From contig CAVWCC010000008.1 of assembly GCA_963753385.1 (NCBI GenBank), positions 744,001 to 808,000 on the forward strand: a stretch of DNA of 64,000 nucleotides, in the 5' to 3' direction. Shown here piece by piece: positions 15,832 through 23,463 of the stretch. Origin of the DNA: JALZKA01 sp963753385. Lineage in GTDB: Bacteria > Actinomycetota > Thermoleophilia > Solirubrobacterales > 70-9. The position numbers were made by a program, and so were the translations under genes. The notes under the pieces were generated by a model. It saw only the letters and a list, made by a program, of their open reading frames with translations, was not told the origin of the DNA and searched no databases. Numbering within the stretch: position 1 is the stretch's first letter; every line of letters starts with the position of its first letter.

Positions 15832-16428
15832 GTGGACGAGAGCCCGCCAGGCAACCGGATCGGCCCGATTCTCGCCGTCGCCGCCCTGCTCGGCGTGCTC
15901 GTCGCGATCGCCGCGCTGCTCGACGTCGGGCCGTTCGCGGAGGACGAGCTCACGGTCGATGAGTTCATCGCCCAGGGCGACGAGATCTGCAGCCAGGCGC
16001 ACGACGAGTTTCTCGACCTCCAGGACGGCGCCGTCCCGCGGACGCCGGGCGATGCCGCTGACCTGACCGGCGCCCTGATCGACGTCGCCGAGGAGGAGCG
16101 CGACGCGATCGCCGACCTGCGCGAGCCGGAGGCCCTCAGCGGACAGGTCGATCGCTACCTGGAGGCGCGCGGACACGGGATCGAGATCCTGAAGGACGGG
16201 CGTGCCGCCGCCGACGATGCCGACCCGGGCGAGTACGAGCGACTCCAGGCGGAGCTGGCGGCGACCCAGGTCGACCCGCGCTTCGAGCTCGCCGGCGAGA
16301 TCGGATTCGAGCAATGCTCGAAGCCGCTCATCGACCGCGACGAGCTCCAGCGCCAGGCCGAGGAGCCGGCCGCGGCCGACGCGAGCGCACCACCGACGGT
16401 AAACAACCCGCCGACCGGCTCGCCGTAG
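15832..16428 (+). CDS. Membrane-anchored extracytoplasmic protein with two conserved cysteines
   Basis: A 198-residue protein starting at GTG 15832. Residues 11-30 are a single N-terminal transmembrane helix (GPILAVAALLGVLVAIAALL), followed by a mostly helical acidic domain with one Cys near the start (GDEICSQAHDEF) and another near the end (IGFEQCSKPL), spaced to form one disulfide outside the cell. A Pro/Ala/Thr tail closes it. This architecture recurs in Thermoleophilia as short hypothetical proteins. No enzymatic motif is visible. Confidence 0.65.
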   Translation: MDESPPGNRIGPILAVAALLGVLVAIAALLDVGPFAEDELTVDEFIAQGDEICSQAHDEFLDLQDGAVPRTPGDAADLTGALIDVAEEERDAIADLREPEALSGQVDRYLEARGHGIEILKDGRAAADDADPGEYERLQAELAATQVDPRFELAGEIGFEQCSKPLIDRDELQRQAEEPAAADASAPPTVNNPPTGSP

Positions 16429-16445
16429 CGCGGGCCGGGCCGCCT

Positions 16446-16841
16446 CTACGTTCCGCGGCGCCTGGAGGCAAGCCAGCCGAAGCCCGCCGCCATCGCCAGG
16501 TTCGCGGCGCCCGCGATCCACATACCGGCACGTGCCCCCGGGCGCGAGAAAGCCTCCGATTGCGACCAGACGACGTCGGTGGCCAGCTCGGTCCCACGAA
16601 GCCACGCGAGCGCCCACCAGTCACGCTCATCGTCGCGAAGTGCCGCGACCGCGTGCGCGGCGGCGAAGGTGAGCCAGATCGGCCCGCAGCGTCTGAAAAG
16701 GTGCTCCGCGTCGGCCGAGGGGGCGTCGTGCCCGAGCACCGCGAGTGTTGCCCGCGGCGCGAGCAGCGCCCCCGTGCCCAGCGCAAGGTCGAAGGCGACC
16801 ATGTTGCGGTTCGTGAGGCGCAGCGCCTCTTCGAGCGTCAC
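16446..16841 (-). CDS. Small membrane protein, four predicted helices
   Basis: A 131-residue protein if started at GTG 16841, which keeps the conserved-looking N-terminus TLEEALRLTNRNMVAFDLALGTGALLAP. Four hydrophobic segments alternate with short charged loops (CGPIWLTFAAAHAVAAL; WWALAWLRGTELATDVVW; MWIAGAANLAMAAGFGWL). The 'T-N-R-N' and 'R-G-T-E' placements resemble DUF4345-type or related small membrane proteins, but I do not assign it firmly. It is divergent from the RpiR-type regulator. Confidence 0.6.
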   Translation of the reverse strand: MTLEEALRLTNRNMVAFDLALGTGALLAPRATLAVLGHDAPSADAEHLFRRCGPIWLTFAAAHAVAALRDDERDWWALAWLRGTELATDVVWSQSEAFSRPGARAGMWIAGAANLAMAAGFGWLASRRRGT

Positions 16842-16905
16842 GGCGCCGATCCAACCACATTCCCGCCCGCGTGTTGCAAACCCGCGGCGCACGGAAGGGA
16901 AACCG

Positions 16906-17847
16906 GTGGGGGAGGCGAAACAACCCGCCGTGAGCAAGACGGCGACCAAGTCACGGCCCGCCGCCAGGGGGGCGCAGGCGACCTCCAGGCGTGACGGCGC
17001 GAGCACGCGCAAGCCTGCGAAGAAGGACGTCAAGACCCTTTCGGCCTTCATCACCGAGCGCTTCGACGAGTTCTCGCGCTCCCAGAAGGACGTCGCCCGC
17101 TACATCGTCGACCACCTCGACGAGGCCGCCTTCCAGACCGCCGAGGAGCTCGCCCGCCGGGCCAACACCTCGTCCTCCACGGTCGTCCGCTTCTCGCAAG
17201 CGCTCGGCTTCGAGGGCTACCCGGAGCTTCAGCAGGCGGCGATCGAGGAGTACCGCTCGAACCCGGCCATCGCCGGCGGCGACACCGCCTCGCTCTTCGA
17301 CTTCGACCACTCCGAGTTCGAGGCCTCGCTGGCCGCGGACCACGGCGACCTCGAGGACACCGTCCGCAACCTGACTTCAGAGCAGGTCGAGGCCTGCGTC
17401 ACGGCGCTCGCGGGCGCCACCCGGGTGATGATCGTCGGCATGGACCAGCTCGCGTTCTTCGCAAGCTACCTCCGCCACCTGCTGGCGCTGCTCGACATCC
17501 GCGCCGAGGTCGTCGCGAGCCCTCGCCAGGACTCGATCACCCGCCTCAGCCGGCTCGAGGAGGGAGCGCTCGTCATCGGGTTTTCCGCCGGCCGCGCGCA
17601 TCCGATCCTTGTCCGCGCGATGAAGCTCGCGAAGCACCGTCAGGCGACGACGCTCGCGATCACCGACGCGAGCCTCTCGGAGGTGGGCGAGCACGCCGAC
17701 CTGACGCTCTACTTCTCATCGAACAGCCCGTCGTTCATCCAGTCCAACACGTCGCTGCTTGCACTGGTCCAGGCACTCGCCTACGGGGTCTACTCCCGCG
17801 ACAAGGGCGCGTACAAGGACCGGATCCGCGCCTTCAAACTCAAGTAG
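16906..17847 (+). CDS. MurR/RpiR family transcriptional regulator (HTH plus SIS domain)
   Basis: The GTG at 16906 is chosen because GGAAGGG lies seven bases upstream. The first 45 residues are a basic low-complexity extension. An RpiR-type helix-turn-helix follows (LSAFITERFDEFSRSQKDVARYIVDH ... ANTSSSTVVRFSQALGFEGYPELQ, about residues 48-120), then a SIS sugar-phosphate-binding domain (ATRVMIVGMDQLAFFASYLRHLLALL; VIGFSAGRAHPILVRAMKLAK; SIQSNTS-like loop). Such regulators sense phosphorylated sugars or amino sugars and repress or activate catabolic genes. No catabolic operon adjoins, so the target is unknown. Confidence 0.88.
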   Translation: MGEAKQPAVSKTATKSRPAARGAQATSRRDGASTRKPAKKDVKTLSAFITERFDEFSRSQKDVARYIVDHLDEAAFQTAEELARRANTSSSTVVRFSQALGFEGYPELQQAAIEEYRSNPAIAGGDTASLFDFDHSEFEASLAADHGDLEDTVRNLTSEQVEACVTALAGATRVMIVGMDQLAFFASYLRHLLALLDIRAEVVASPRQDSITRLSRLEEGALVIGFSAGRAHPILVRAMKLAKHRQATTLAITDASLSEVGEHADLTLYFSSNSPSFIQSNTSLLALVQALAYGVYSRDKGAYKDRIRAFKLK

Positions 17848-17864
17848 GTCGAACGGAGCCACGG

Positions 17865-18170
17865 ATGGTGGCCGTATTCGTACCCGCGCCTCAACTGGAT
17901 ATCCAAACTCGTGCTGAGGACGATCACTTGCTGGTCGAGGTGCGAGGCGGGATAGACCTCTCGAACGTGGACGCACTCGAAGCCGAGCTGCGTCGCCTGC
18001 CCAACGGCGAAATCGTTCTTGATCTGAGCCAGGTGGACTTCATTGACTGCGCCGGGGTTGCGCTCTTGTTTCGCGCCGCGGGACGACTGACCGTGGGAGC
18101 GGTCTCGTCGGCAGTGGAGAGAGTGCTTCGTCTCTGCGACTTTGAGATGGACCTTCGCTACAGCTCCTGA
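17865..18170 (+). CDS. STAS-domain protein (anti-sigma-factor-antagonist-like)
   Basis: A 101-residue single STAS domain: HLLVEVRGGIDLSNVDALEAEL, then IVLDLSQVDFIDCAGVALLFRA. The loop that normally reads D-S-(S/T)-G, where Ser or Thr is phosphorylated by an anti-sigma kinase, reads D-C-A-G here, so the standard phospho-switch residue is missing. It may be constitutively active as an antagonist or serve another binding role. It starts 17 bases after the RpiR gene and could be in its transcript. Confidence 0.75.
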   Translation: MVAVFVPAPQLDIQTRAEDDHLLVEVRGGIDLSNVDALEAELRRLPNGEIVLDLSQVDFIDCAGVALLFRAAGRLTVGAVSSAVERVLRLCDFEMDLRYSS

Positions 18171-18186
18171 GCTCGCGGCGGCGCGA

Positions 18187-18192
18187 GATACT
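18187..18192 (+). promoter_or_regulatory. Conserved -10-like box before SnoaL gene 18202
   Basis: GATACT lies nine bases before the ATG, in the shared context CGCGAGATACTC followed by GGGGGCG, also seen before the 18685 and 21769 genes. Confidence 0.4.
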
Positions 18193-18201
18193 CAGGGGGC
18201 G

Positions 18202-18597
18202 ATGTCGCAGGAGCAGGTCGAACTCATCCAGCGGATGTACGAGGCCTTCTACCGCGGCGATACCGACGGCGCGTTGGCTTACTTCGACCCCGAGGTGGAG
18301 GTCAACGCGTCCATACGGGTGGATGAAGGAATCAGCCGCGGTCGCGACGCTTTGTACGCGATGGTTGCCGGCTGGGTGGGAGCCTGGGATGACTGGCGCG
18401 AGGAGGTCGAGGAAACGCGCGACCTCGGCGGCCAGGTGCTCGTGGTCTCCACACAGCATGGTCGGGCCAAAGGGAGCGGCATCGAGGTACAGACCCGCTA
18501 TGCGGTCCTCTATGACATACACGGCGACAAGATCACCCGCATGGCTCTCTACGCCAAGCCCGCGGAAGCCCTCGAAGCCGCCGGGCTATCGGAGTAG
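18202..18597 (+). CDS. SnoaL/NTF2-like protein, MSQENVE type (array member 1)
   Basis: A 131-residue NTF2-fold protein beginning MSQEQVELIQRMYEAF, followed by DTDGALAYFDPEVEVNAS, a central sheet, and ending ALEAAGLSE. The start at ATG 18202 is fixed by the box that precedes all members of this set. Catalytic Asp/His residues of true SnoaL cyclases cannot be pinned down, so it could bind ligand rather than catalyse. The gene and its flanks (start box, last codons and the downstream hairpin) are repeated at 18685, 21769 and in remnants near 22159. Confidence 0.85.
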   Translation: MSQEQVELIQRMYEAFYRGDTDGALAYFDPEVEVNASIRVDEGISRGRDALYAMVAGWVGAWDDWREEVEETRDLGGQVLVVSTQHGRAKGSGIEVQTRYAVLYDIHGDKITRMALYAKPAEALEAAGLSE

Positions 18598-18655
18598 CCG
18601 GAAGACTAGCGTTTAGGACGAGAGGCGGTTAGTCGCTCCGGATGGATAGCGCCAT
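18592..18655 (+). repeat. SnoaL-array intergenic hairpin repeat, copy A (diverged)
   Basis: It begins at the TAG stop of the preceding gene and carries the shared TTAGGACGAGAGGCGGTTAG and GGATGG blocks. The stem is weakened compared with copies B and D. Confidence 0.5.
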
Positions 18656-18669
18656 AGACGGTGGCGCGA

Positions 18670-18675
18670 AATACT
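18670..18675 (+). promoter_or_regulatory. Conserved -10-like box before SnoaL gene 18685
   Basis: AATACT is nine bases before the ATG, in the same position as in the other array members. Confidence 0.4.
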
Positions 18676-18684
18676 GCGCGGGCG

Positions 18685-19101
18685 ATGTCGCAGGAGAACG
18701 TGGAGGTCGTGCGCAGGCTGTTCGCCGCCTTCCAGGCCGTCGACGTCGGCAATTTCGAGCGCCGCCTCGAGGAGGTGCGCGAGATCTTCGATCCCGAGGT
18801 CGAGTGGGTCGCGGCCCAGCACTCGCTCCTGGCGAGCGAGGAGTACCGCGGGTACGACGGCGTCCGACGCTTCTGGATCCAGTTCCTGTCGGCCTGGGAC
18901 GAGTACAGCGTCCAAGTCGACGAGCTGGTCGACGCGGGTGATCAGGTCGTCGCGGTGATGCGGCTGAGCGGGCGCACGAATGAACTCGAGGTCGACGAGG
19001 CGCGGTCGTCGCTACTCACGTTGCGCGACGGAAGGATCGTGCGGATCGAGCCCTTCGCGAGCAAGGACAGCGCCCTCGAAGCCGCCGGGCTGTCGGAATA
19101 G
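18685..19101 (+). CDS. SnoaL/NTF2-like protein, MSQENVE type (array member 2)
   Basis: A 138-residue paralogue of the previous gene: MSQENVEVVRRLFAAFQAVDVG at the start, EIFDPEVEWVA, DGVRRFWIQFLSAWDEYSVQVDELVDAGDQVVAVMRLSG in the sheet, and ALEAAGLSE at the end. It differs widely in the middle but shares both ends nearly exactly, at DNA level too. An upstream GTG at 18661 would add eight residues (MARNTARA) that are part of the repeated promoter-like box and are probably not translated. Confidence 0.85.
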   Translation: MSQENVEVVRRLFAAFQAVDVGNFERRLEEVREIFDPEVEWVAAQHSLLASEEYRGYDGVRRFWIQFLSAWDEYSVQVDELVDAGDQVVAVMRLSGRTNELEVDEARSSLLTLRDGRIVRIEPFASKDSALEAAGLSE

Positions 19102-19152
19102 CCGCGCTACCGCTTCGGACGGGAAGCGGCTATTCGCTTCATGGAAAGCGGA
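19097..19152 (+). repeat. SnoaL-array intergenic hairpin repeat, copy B
   Basis: ATAGCCGC (19098-19105) pairs with GCGGCTAT (19126-19133) around an ACGGAC-like loop core. The stop codon of the gene lies within the stem. TTCGCTTCATGGAAAGCGG follows, shared with copies C and D. Confidence 0.6.
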
Positions 19153-19332
19153 ACAAAATCATCAGGCGTTCCCGCTCGCGCAAGGGAGGAGAGGGACCGG
19201 GGAAGCCCTCCTTCTCCTGAAAGCAGGTATTGACAGCGGGCGATCACAGGGCTTAGGGTCGCGACACTGCTCGGGGGGCACTTGAGTGCCGAGCTCAATA
19301 GATCGAGGTTCCCCGGATCAAAGGGGGATCCC

Positions 19333-21057
19333 GTGAACGCCGATCGTGCTGCCCGCAGTCTCCGTCCCATGCTGTACTGCCTCGGGGCCCTCGCCGTTGT
19401 GTGCTCTTGGTCCGCGCCGCAGGCCAGTGCCGAGATCTACTGGACAAACGGGCCGGGCACCCCAAACTCGGGAACGATCGGCCGCGCGAACAACGACGGC
19501 TCCAACGTTGACCTGAACTTCATCACCGGCGCGACGCGGCCGTACGGCATCGCCGTCAACGCCGGGGGCATCTATTGGGGAAACGCGAGCGCCATCGGGC
19601 GTGCCGACCTTGACGGCTCAAATTCCGATCCCAACTTCATCGGTGGCCTGGCCGACCTGTCGAGGGATGTTGCGGTCGACGCCAGCTACGTGTACTGGGC
19701 GGTGCAGGACTCGGACAGGATCGGCCGGGCGGGGCTGGACGGCGCGGATCCGGATCCCGCGTTCATCTCGCTGCCACCGTGCTTGACCTGCGATCCCGGG
19801 TGGTGGGATCCGACAGCGCTGGCAACGGACACGAGCTACCTCTATTGGACGAACAACGGCCCGGTGGGGCTGACCGAGCCCACCGGTCGGGCCAACATCG
19901 ACGGAACTGCGATCGACCTGGCGTTCATCCCGGACGGCGGTCGAGAGGGGCTCGCGGTGGACGACGAACACATCTACTGGACCAAGTCGCACACGCTCGG
20001 CGCGGGCAGGATCGGTCGCTCGGATCTCGACGGCTCCAACCCCGATCCAAACTTCATCACCGGTCTGAACCGCCCGCACGGGATCGCGGTCGACGACGGC
20101 CACATCTACTGGACCGATATCGACGCAGGGACGATCGGCCGCGCCAACCTGGACGGCACCGGAGTGAACGCGAGCTTCATGACCGGTTTCACGCTTCCGA
20201 CCGACGTCGCGGTGACGTCGCAGGTAGTCCCGCCTGATCCCGACACGGACGGTGACGGGATCCTCGACTCGGTCGATCCTGACCCCGGTACGGCCTCCGA
20301 CGGGTTCGACGACGGTGCTGGAACCGCCGGATCGATCACCGATCGCGCCGGGCTTGCCGTCACGATCGAAGATCTCACCGATCCCGATGGGGTTCGGGTG
20401 GTGGTCGGGTCCGGCTCTGGCAAGGTCACGCTCAGCGTCTGCGGCGGGTCCATTGTCAAGGTCTCGGCAGGGAGCGAAGTGGAGTTGACCTGCGGCAGCG
20501 TCACGCTCGACGTGATCGCCGGGGCGGCCGAGGTCGTCCTCGGCGGGGGCGCGACTGTGGTCACGGTGCCGACCGGAGCGAGCGCGACCGTGAGCGAGAA
20601 TCCGGATGGGAGCTATGCGGTGGACAACCTCGGCGCCGTTGACGTCACCGTCACGGTCGACGGGATCGCCACGACCGTAGGACCGGGCGACTCGGCCGAC
20701 TTCGAGACCTGGGACTTCCAGGGCTTCACGTCGCCGGTCGACAACCCACCCGTGGACAACGTCGCGAACGCCGGCCAGGCGATCCCACTCAGGTGGCGGC
20801 TCGTGAGCGCGTCGGGAGCGCCCGTGACGACGCTCGCGTCGGCGCAGATTTCGGCGACGTCTCTCGCCTGTGAGCTCGGCTCAACCGACGACCTCGAGGA
20901 AACCAGCCCCGGCGCCTCCGGCCTTCAGAACCTGGGCAACGGCTACTACCAGCTCAACTGGAAAACCCCCAAGGGCTACGCGAAATCGTGCAAGGCCCTG
21001 CATCTGGACCTTGGCGAAGGCATCACCCGGGACGCGCACTTCCGGTTCAAGAAATAG
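19333..21057 (+). CDS. Secreted YWTD-like propeller with calcium-type linker and PxKF-like C-terminus
   Basis: A 574-residue protein from GTG 19333 (GGGGGAT is the ribosome-binding site), with a Sec signal ending near ASA-E. Residues 35-290 contain six repeats of the type IYWTN...GTIGRANLDGSN.DPNFITG, matching LDL-receptor class B/YWTD beta-propeller blades. A thrombospondin-type-3-like Asp repeat (DPDTDGDGILDSVDPDPG, about 297-314) joins a beta-rich region of Val/Thr-Gly character. The last 90 residues (GQAIPLRWRLVSASGAPVT ... NGYYQLNWKTPKGYAKSCKAL) are a PxKF-type domain. It is probably a surface or secreted binding protein that interrupts the SnoaL array. Confidence 0.8.
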   Translation: MNADRAARSLRPMLYCLGALAVVCSWSAPQASAEIYWTNGPGTPNSGTIGRANNDGSNVDLNFITGATRPYGIAVNAGGIYWGNASAIGRADLDGSNSDPNFIGGLADLSRDVAVDASYVYWAVQDSDRIGRAGLDGADPDPAFISLPPCLTCDPGWWDPTALATDTSYLYWTNNGPVGLTEPTGRANIDGTAIDLAFIPDGGREGLAVDDEHIYWTKSHTLGAGRIGRSDLDGSNPDPNFITGLNRPHGIAVDDGHIYWTDIDAGTIGRANLDGTGVNASFMTGFTLPTDVAVTSQVVPPDPDTDGDGILDSVDPDPGTASDGFDDGAGTAGSITDRAGLAVTIEDLTDPDGVRVVVGSGSGKVTLSVCGGSIVKVSAGSEVELTCGSVTLDVIAGAAEVVLGGGATVVTVPTGASATVSENPDGSYAVDNLGAVDVTVTVDGIATTVGPGDSADFETWDFQGFTSPVDNPPVDNVANAGQAIPLRWRLVSASGAPVTTLASAQISATSLACELGSTDDLEETSPGASGLQNLGNGYYQLNWKTPKGYAKSCKALHLDLGEGITRDAHFRFKK

Positions 21058-21132
21058 ACGGAGTCCTGGACTGGCATCCGACGGCTTGGGCGGCGTCTGC
21101 CATTCGCGGGCGGTGCGCACCGCAGCCCTCTA

Positions 21133-21573
21133 TCAAGGTGCCCCGTGCCCCGTTCTGAGGTCCTTGCGGATCTTGTCGGTCAGGTTCCCGGCGGCAGGCA
21201 GCTTGTCGAGCGCGTAAACATGGGCGCCGACGAGGGCGAAAGCCTCCCGAAGCTCGTCGACGGCCGGTGCGATTTCAGATGCTGGTGGCGCAGGACCCCC
21301 TGCATCCCTCGCGTCGTAAGCATTTGTAAGCAGCTCTTGACTTGCCTCTTCGAGCTTCATGAGCCACTCCTGAATCGGAGCCCTGGGAGGCAGCGTCGAC
21401 ATCGCCGCAAAGAGGCGGTCACGAATTGCGTCAACTCTCTCCGCAAGCGCGTTGAGTTCGGTGATGCCAGCGGACGTCCCAAAGCCGTAGCGGAGCAAGC
21501 GCTTTCCTCCGAGGAACGTAAACAGCTCGTGAAGGGCGGCTTCCACCGCGTCGTCGCTTCGCTCTAGCACCAC
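21133..21573 (-). CDS. Helical protein of unknown function
   Basis: A minus-strand protein of about 146 residues if started at GTG 21573. It is predominantly helical: SDDAVEAALHELFTFLGGKRLL, ELNALAERVDAIRDRLFAAM, WLMKLEEASQELLTNAYDARD, VDELREAFALVGAHVYALD. No signal, membrane segment or known motif is seen. It might be a short 'four-helix up-and-down' protein. The frame remains open upstream, so the start is a choice based on loss of protein-like composition. It lies inside the stretch between SnoaL repeats B and C, opposite in direction. Confidence 0.5.
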   Translation of the reverse strand: MVLERSDDAVEAALHELFTFLGGKRLLRYGFGTSAGITELNALAERVDAIRDRLFAAMSTLPPRAPIQEWLMKLEEASQELLTNAYDARDAGGPAPPASEIAPAVDELREAFALVGAHVYALDKLPAAGNLTDKIRKDLRTGHGAP

Positions 21574-21702
21574 CTGAGGGGGCCACCCAACCGTGAGCGA
21601 CTTGAGCTTCCACGGCACGGACCTAACCCTCCCATCTGACCACGAGGAAGTCCACCCTGCGCCGGCGGCGTCCAATGCGCGCCGGTCCTGGGGCACAGTC
21701 GC

Positions 21703-21750
21703 GCGACTATCGCTACGGACGAGAAGTGGCTTATGGAAAGCGGGTGTTCG
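21703..21750 (+). repeat. SnoaL-array intergenic repeat, copy C (right part)
   Basis: GACTATCGCTACGGACGAGA, then TGGCTTATGGAAAGCGGG, aligns with the right-hand part of copies B and D. The gene end expected on its left is missing and replaced by unrelated sequence. Confidence 0.5.
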
Positions 21751-21753
21751 CGA

Positions 21754-21759
21754 GATACT
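21754..21759 (+). promoter_or_regulatory. Conserved -10-like box before SnoaL gene 21769
   Basis: GATACT nine bases before the ATG, same box as at 18187. Confidence 0.4.
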
Positions 21760-21768
21760 CCGGGGGCG

Positions 21769-22155
21769 ATGTCGCAGGAGAACGTGGAGATCGTGCGCGA
21801 GGCCTGGGATGCCTACTCGCGTGGCGACTACGATCGCATCGCAGGGTTCCACGACCCCCACATAGTGGTGATCAGCTTGGAGGACGGTGCCTTGTACGGC
21901 AACGACGCCGTGCTGGCGAACTACGAACGCTGGAACGAAGCCTGGGAGGGGGCCGAGACAACCCTCGAGGAGGTGATCGGGCGCGGAGACCGGGTGTTCG
22001 TGAAGGTTCGATTCCACGGCCGTGGTCGAGCGAGCGGGGTCGAAGTCGAAACCCGCTTCTATGAGGTCTACACGCTGCGCGACGGCAAGGTTCTGCGCAT
22101 AGATGAGTACGAACATCGGGCCGAAGCCCTGGAAGCCGCCGGGCTGTCGGAGTAG
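21769..22155 (+). CDS. SnoaL/NTF2-like protein, MSQENVE type (array member 3)
   Basis: A 128-residue paralogue: MSQENVEIVREAWDAYSRGDYDR at the start, AGFHDPHIVVISLE, GNDAVLANYERWNEAWEG, EEVIGRGDRVFVKVRFHGRGRASGVEVETRFYEVY and the shared end ALEAAGLSE. The TAG stop at 22153-22155 is followed after three bases by a second MSQENVE start, so two array units were once head to tail without the usual hairpin. Confidence 0.85.
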   Translation: MSQENVEIVREAWDAYSRGDYDRIAGFHDPHIVVISLEDGALYGNDAVLANYERWNEAWEGAETTLEEVIGRGDRVFVKVRFHGRGRASGVEVETRFYEVYTLRDGKVLRIDEYEHRAEALEAAGLSE

Positions 22156-22158
22156 GCG

Positions 22159-22215
22159 ATGTCGCAGGAGAACGTGGAGATGGTTCGGCGCCCTCGTCGG
22201 CAGCAGCCGGGCTAG
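22159..22215 (+). pseudogene. 5' stub of a fourth MSQENVE SnoaL gene
   Basis: ATG TCG CAG GAG encodes MSQENVEMVRR, after which similarity is lost and a stop follows (18 codons in all). The stop and next bases form the candidate -10 for the isochorismatase gene. The matching 3' stub (AAGLSE and stop) reappears at 22818-22838, on the far side of that gene. Confidence 0.7.
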
Positions 22216-22218
22216 TCT
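22213..22218 (+). promoter_or_regulatory. Candidate -10 element of the isochorismatase-type gene (leaderless)
   Basis: TAGTCT is six bases before ATG 22225; no ribosome-binding site is present. Confidence 0.4.
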
Positions 22219-22224
22219 CAGGCC

Positions 22225-22782
22225 ATGACCGCTCGCTCCGCTCTGATTGTCGTGGATGTGCAGAGGGGCTTCGACGATGCACGGTTCTGGGGCCCCCGGA
22301 ACAACACCGCCTGCGAGGAGAACGTGAGAGCGCTGATCGCCGCATGGCGCGGTAGCAACCAGCCGATCGTGTTCGTGCGGCATCACTGGGACGAGGACGG
22401 CTCACCGCTGCGATCCGACGAGCCCGGCAGTCAGTTCAAGGACGTGGTTGAGGGCGAGCCGGACCTGCTGGTCACGAAGCGAGTTAACTCGGCCTTCCAC
22501 GGCGACCCGGACCTCGAGCGCTGGCTCACCGACAAGGGGATCGAGGGCATCGTTGTCTGCGGCATCCAGACGAACATGTGCTGCGAGACGACGGCTCGGG
22601 TGGGCGCCAACCTCGGCTTCGAGATGAGCTTCGCGATCGACGCAACGCACACCTTCGACCTCGACGACCACGAGGGGGGCACGATCGCCGCCGACGAGCT
22701 CGCTCGGGTCACGGCGGCGAACCTCGATCCGGAATTCGGCCGGGTCCTGACCGCTGCCGAGGCGATCGCCGAGCTGCGCTAG
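22225..22782 (+). CDS. Isochorismatase-family cysteine hydrolase
   Basis: A 185-residue enzyme. The catalytic triad of the family is visible: Asp11 in VVDVQRGF, Lys85 in VTKRVNSAF, and the nucleophile Cys119 in IQTNMCCETTAR, with the cis-peptide IQTN before it. Members hydrolyse amides or ethers (nicotinamide, N-carbamoyl compounds, isochorismate, and others); the sequence does not distinguish them. The gene sits exactly between the 5' stub and the 3' stub of a SnoaL gene, so it appears to have replaced the interior of one array unit. Confidence 0.9.
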   Translation: MTARSALIVVDVQRGFDDARFWGPRNNTACEENVRALIAAWRGSNQPIVFVRHHWDEDGSPLRSDEPGSQFKDVVEGEPDLLVTKRVNSAFHGDPDLERWLTDKGIEGIVVCGIQTNMCCETTARVGANLGFEMSFAIDATHTFDLDDHEGGTIAADELARVTAANLDPEFGRVLTAAEAIAELR

Positions 22783-22814
22783 GACAGTCGGGCCGCGGGC
22801 GACCCGGTCCCCGC

Positions 22815-22885
22815 GGAGCCGCCGGGCTGTCGGAGTAGCCGCTTACGGACGAAAAGCGGCTATTTCGCTCTGCATGGAAGGCGCG
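22815..22885 (+). repeat. SnoaL 3' stub plus hairpin repeat, copy D
   Basis: GAGCCGCCGGGCTGTCGGAG and TAG are the last codons of an array gene without the gene. The best hairpin of the set follows: TAGCCGCTT (22836-22844), loop ACGGACGAA, AAGCGGCTA (22854-22862), then TTTCGCT and CATGGAA as in copy B. Confidence 0.65.
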
Positions 22886-22918
22886 TGCTGTCCGCTCAGG
22901 GGGACTGCACCCGGAGTC

Positions 22919-23263
22919 TCAATCCGAGCGTGCCAGCTTCTCGGCGACTTCCCCTGCCTCGCCGAACTTCTCGACCACCCAGAAGCCGGAGAACTCCGTG
23001 AGCACCGCCTCGAAGCGCTCGGCGACGTGGCCGGGCGCGACGGCGAATCGGCTGGGCTCGGCGCGGACCATCCTCCAGTCCTCGCCGGAGAGAGGGATGC
23101 GTTCCGTGCAGTCCTCCTGCCAGCACTCACACCGAAAGCCGGCGATTGCTTCGACCCCGCCCGCCCTATCGGCGTGGCGCTCATTGAGGCTGCGCGACCA
23201 CGCCTCGTTTTCCGCGATGCGTTCCTCCCGTGAGGCGAACGGGGGTTTGGGGGGGTCGGCCAC
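22919..23263 (-). CDS. Conserved actinobacterial hypothetical protein with C-x-C...C motif
   Basis: A 114-residue protein from GTG 23263. It has the pattern of a widespread Thermoleophilia family: SREERIAENEAWSRSLNERHAD, then FRCECWQEDCTERIPLS, EPSRFAVAPGHV and ERFEAVLTEFSGFWVVEKFGEAGEVAEKL. Three Cys in CECWQEDC may bind a metal. Members of the family often open with an ENEALFREVNER helix, recognisable here. Function unknown. Confidence 0.7.
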   Translation of the reverse strand: MADPPKPPFASREERIAENEAWSRSLNERHADRAGGVEAIAGFRCECWQEDCTERIPLSGEDWRMVRAEPSRFAVAPGHVAERFEAVLTEFSGFWVVEKFGEAGEVAEKLARSD

Positions 23264-23450
23264 AAGCTTCAGGCTAGCGCTACTCCAACAGCCCGGCCGC
23301 TGGCGGGGCCGACTTTCCACGTATGTACGCCCGTCAAGGGGGCTAGCGTGGAAACTCGAAGGCCGGGCGCTGCCGGCCGCGCGGGGTATGGACCCCGTGA
23401 CGGTCGTTCACTCGATGATTGTGCGCACCCGGGCGGCCGCCTCGTTCTCG

Positions 23451-23456
23451 TATCCT
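23451..23456 (+). promoter_or_regulatory. Candidate -10 element of pdxS (leaderless)
   Basis: TATCCT lies seven bases before ATG 23464; no ribosome-binding site intervenes. Confidence 0.45.
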
Positions 23457-23463
23457 TGCGGCG

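Noticed and set aside
18592..22885. CRISPR array
   Set aside because: The hairpin repeats are few, hundreds to thousands of bases apart and not separated by uniform spacers; no cas genes are present.
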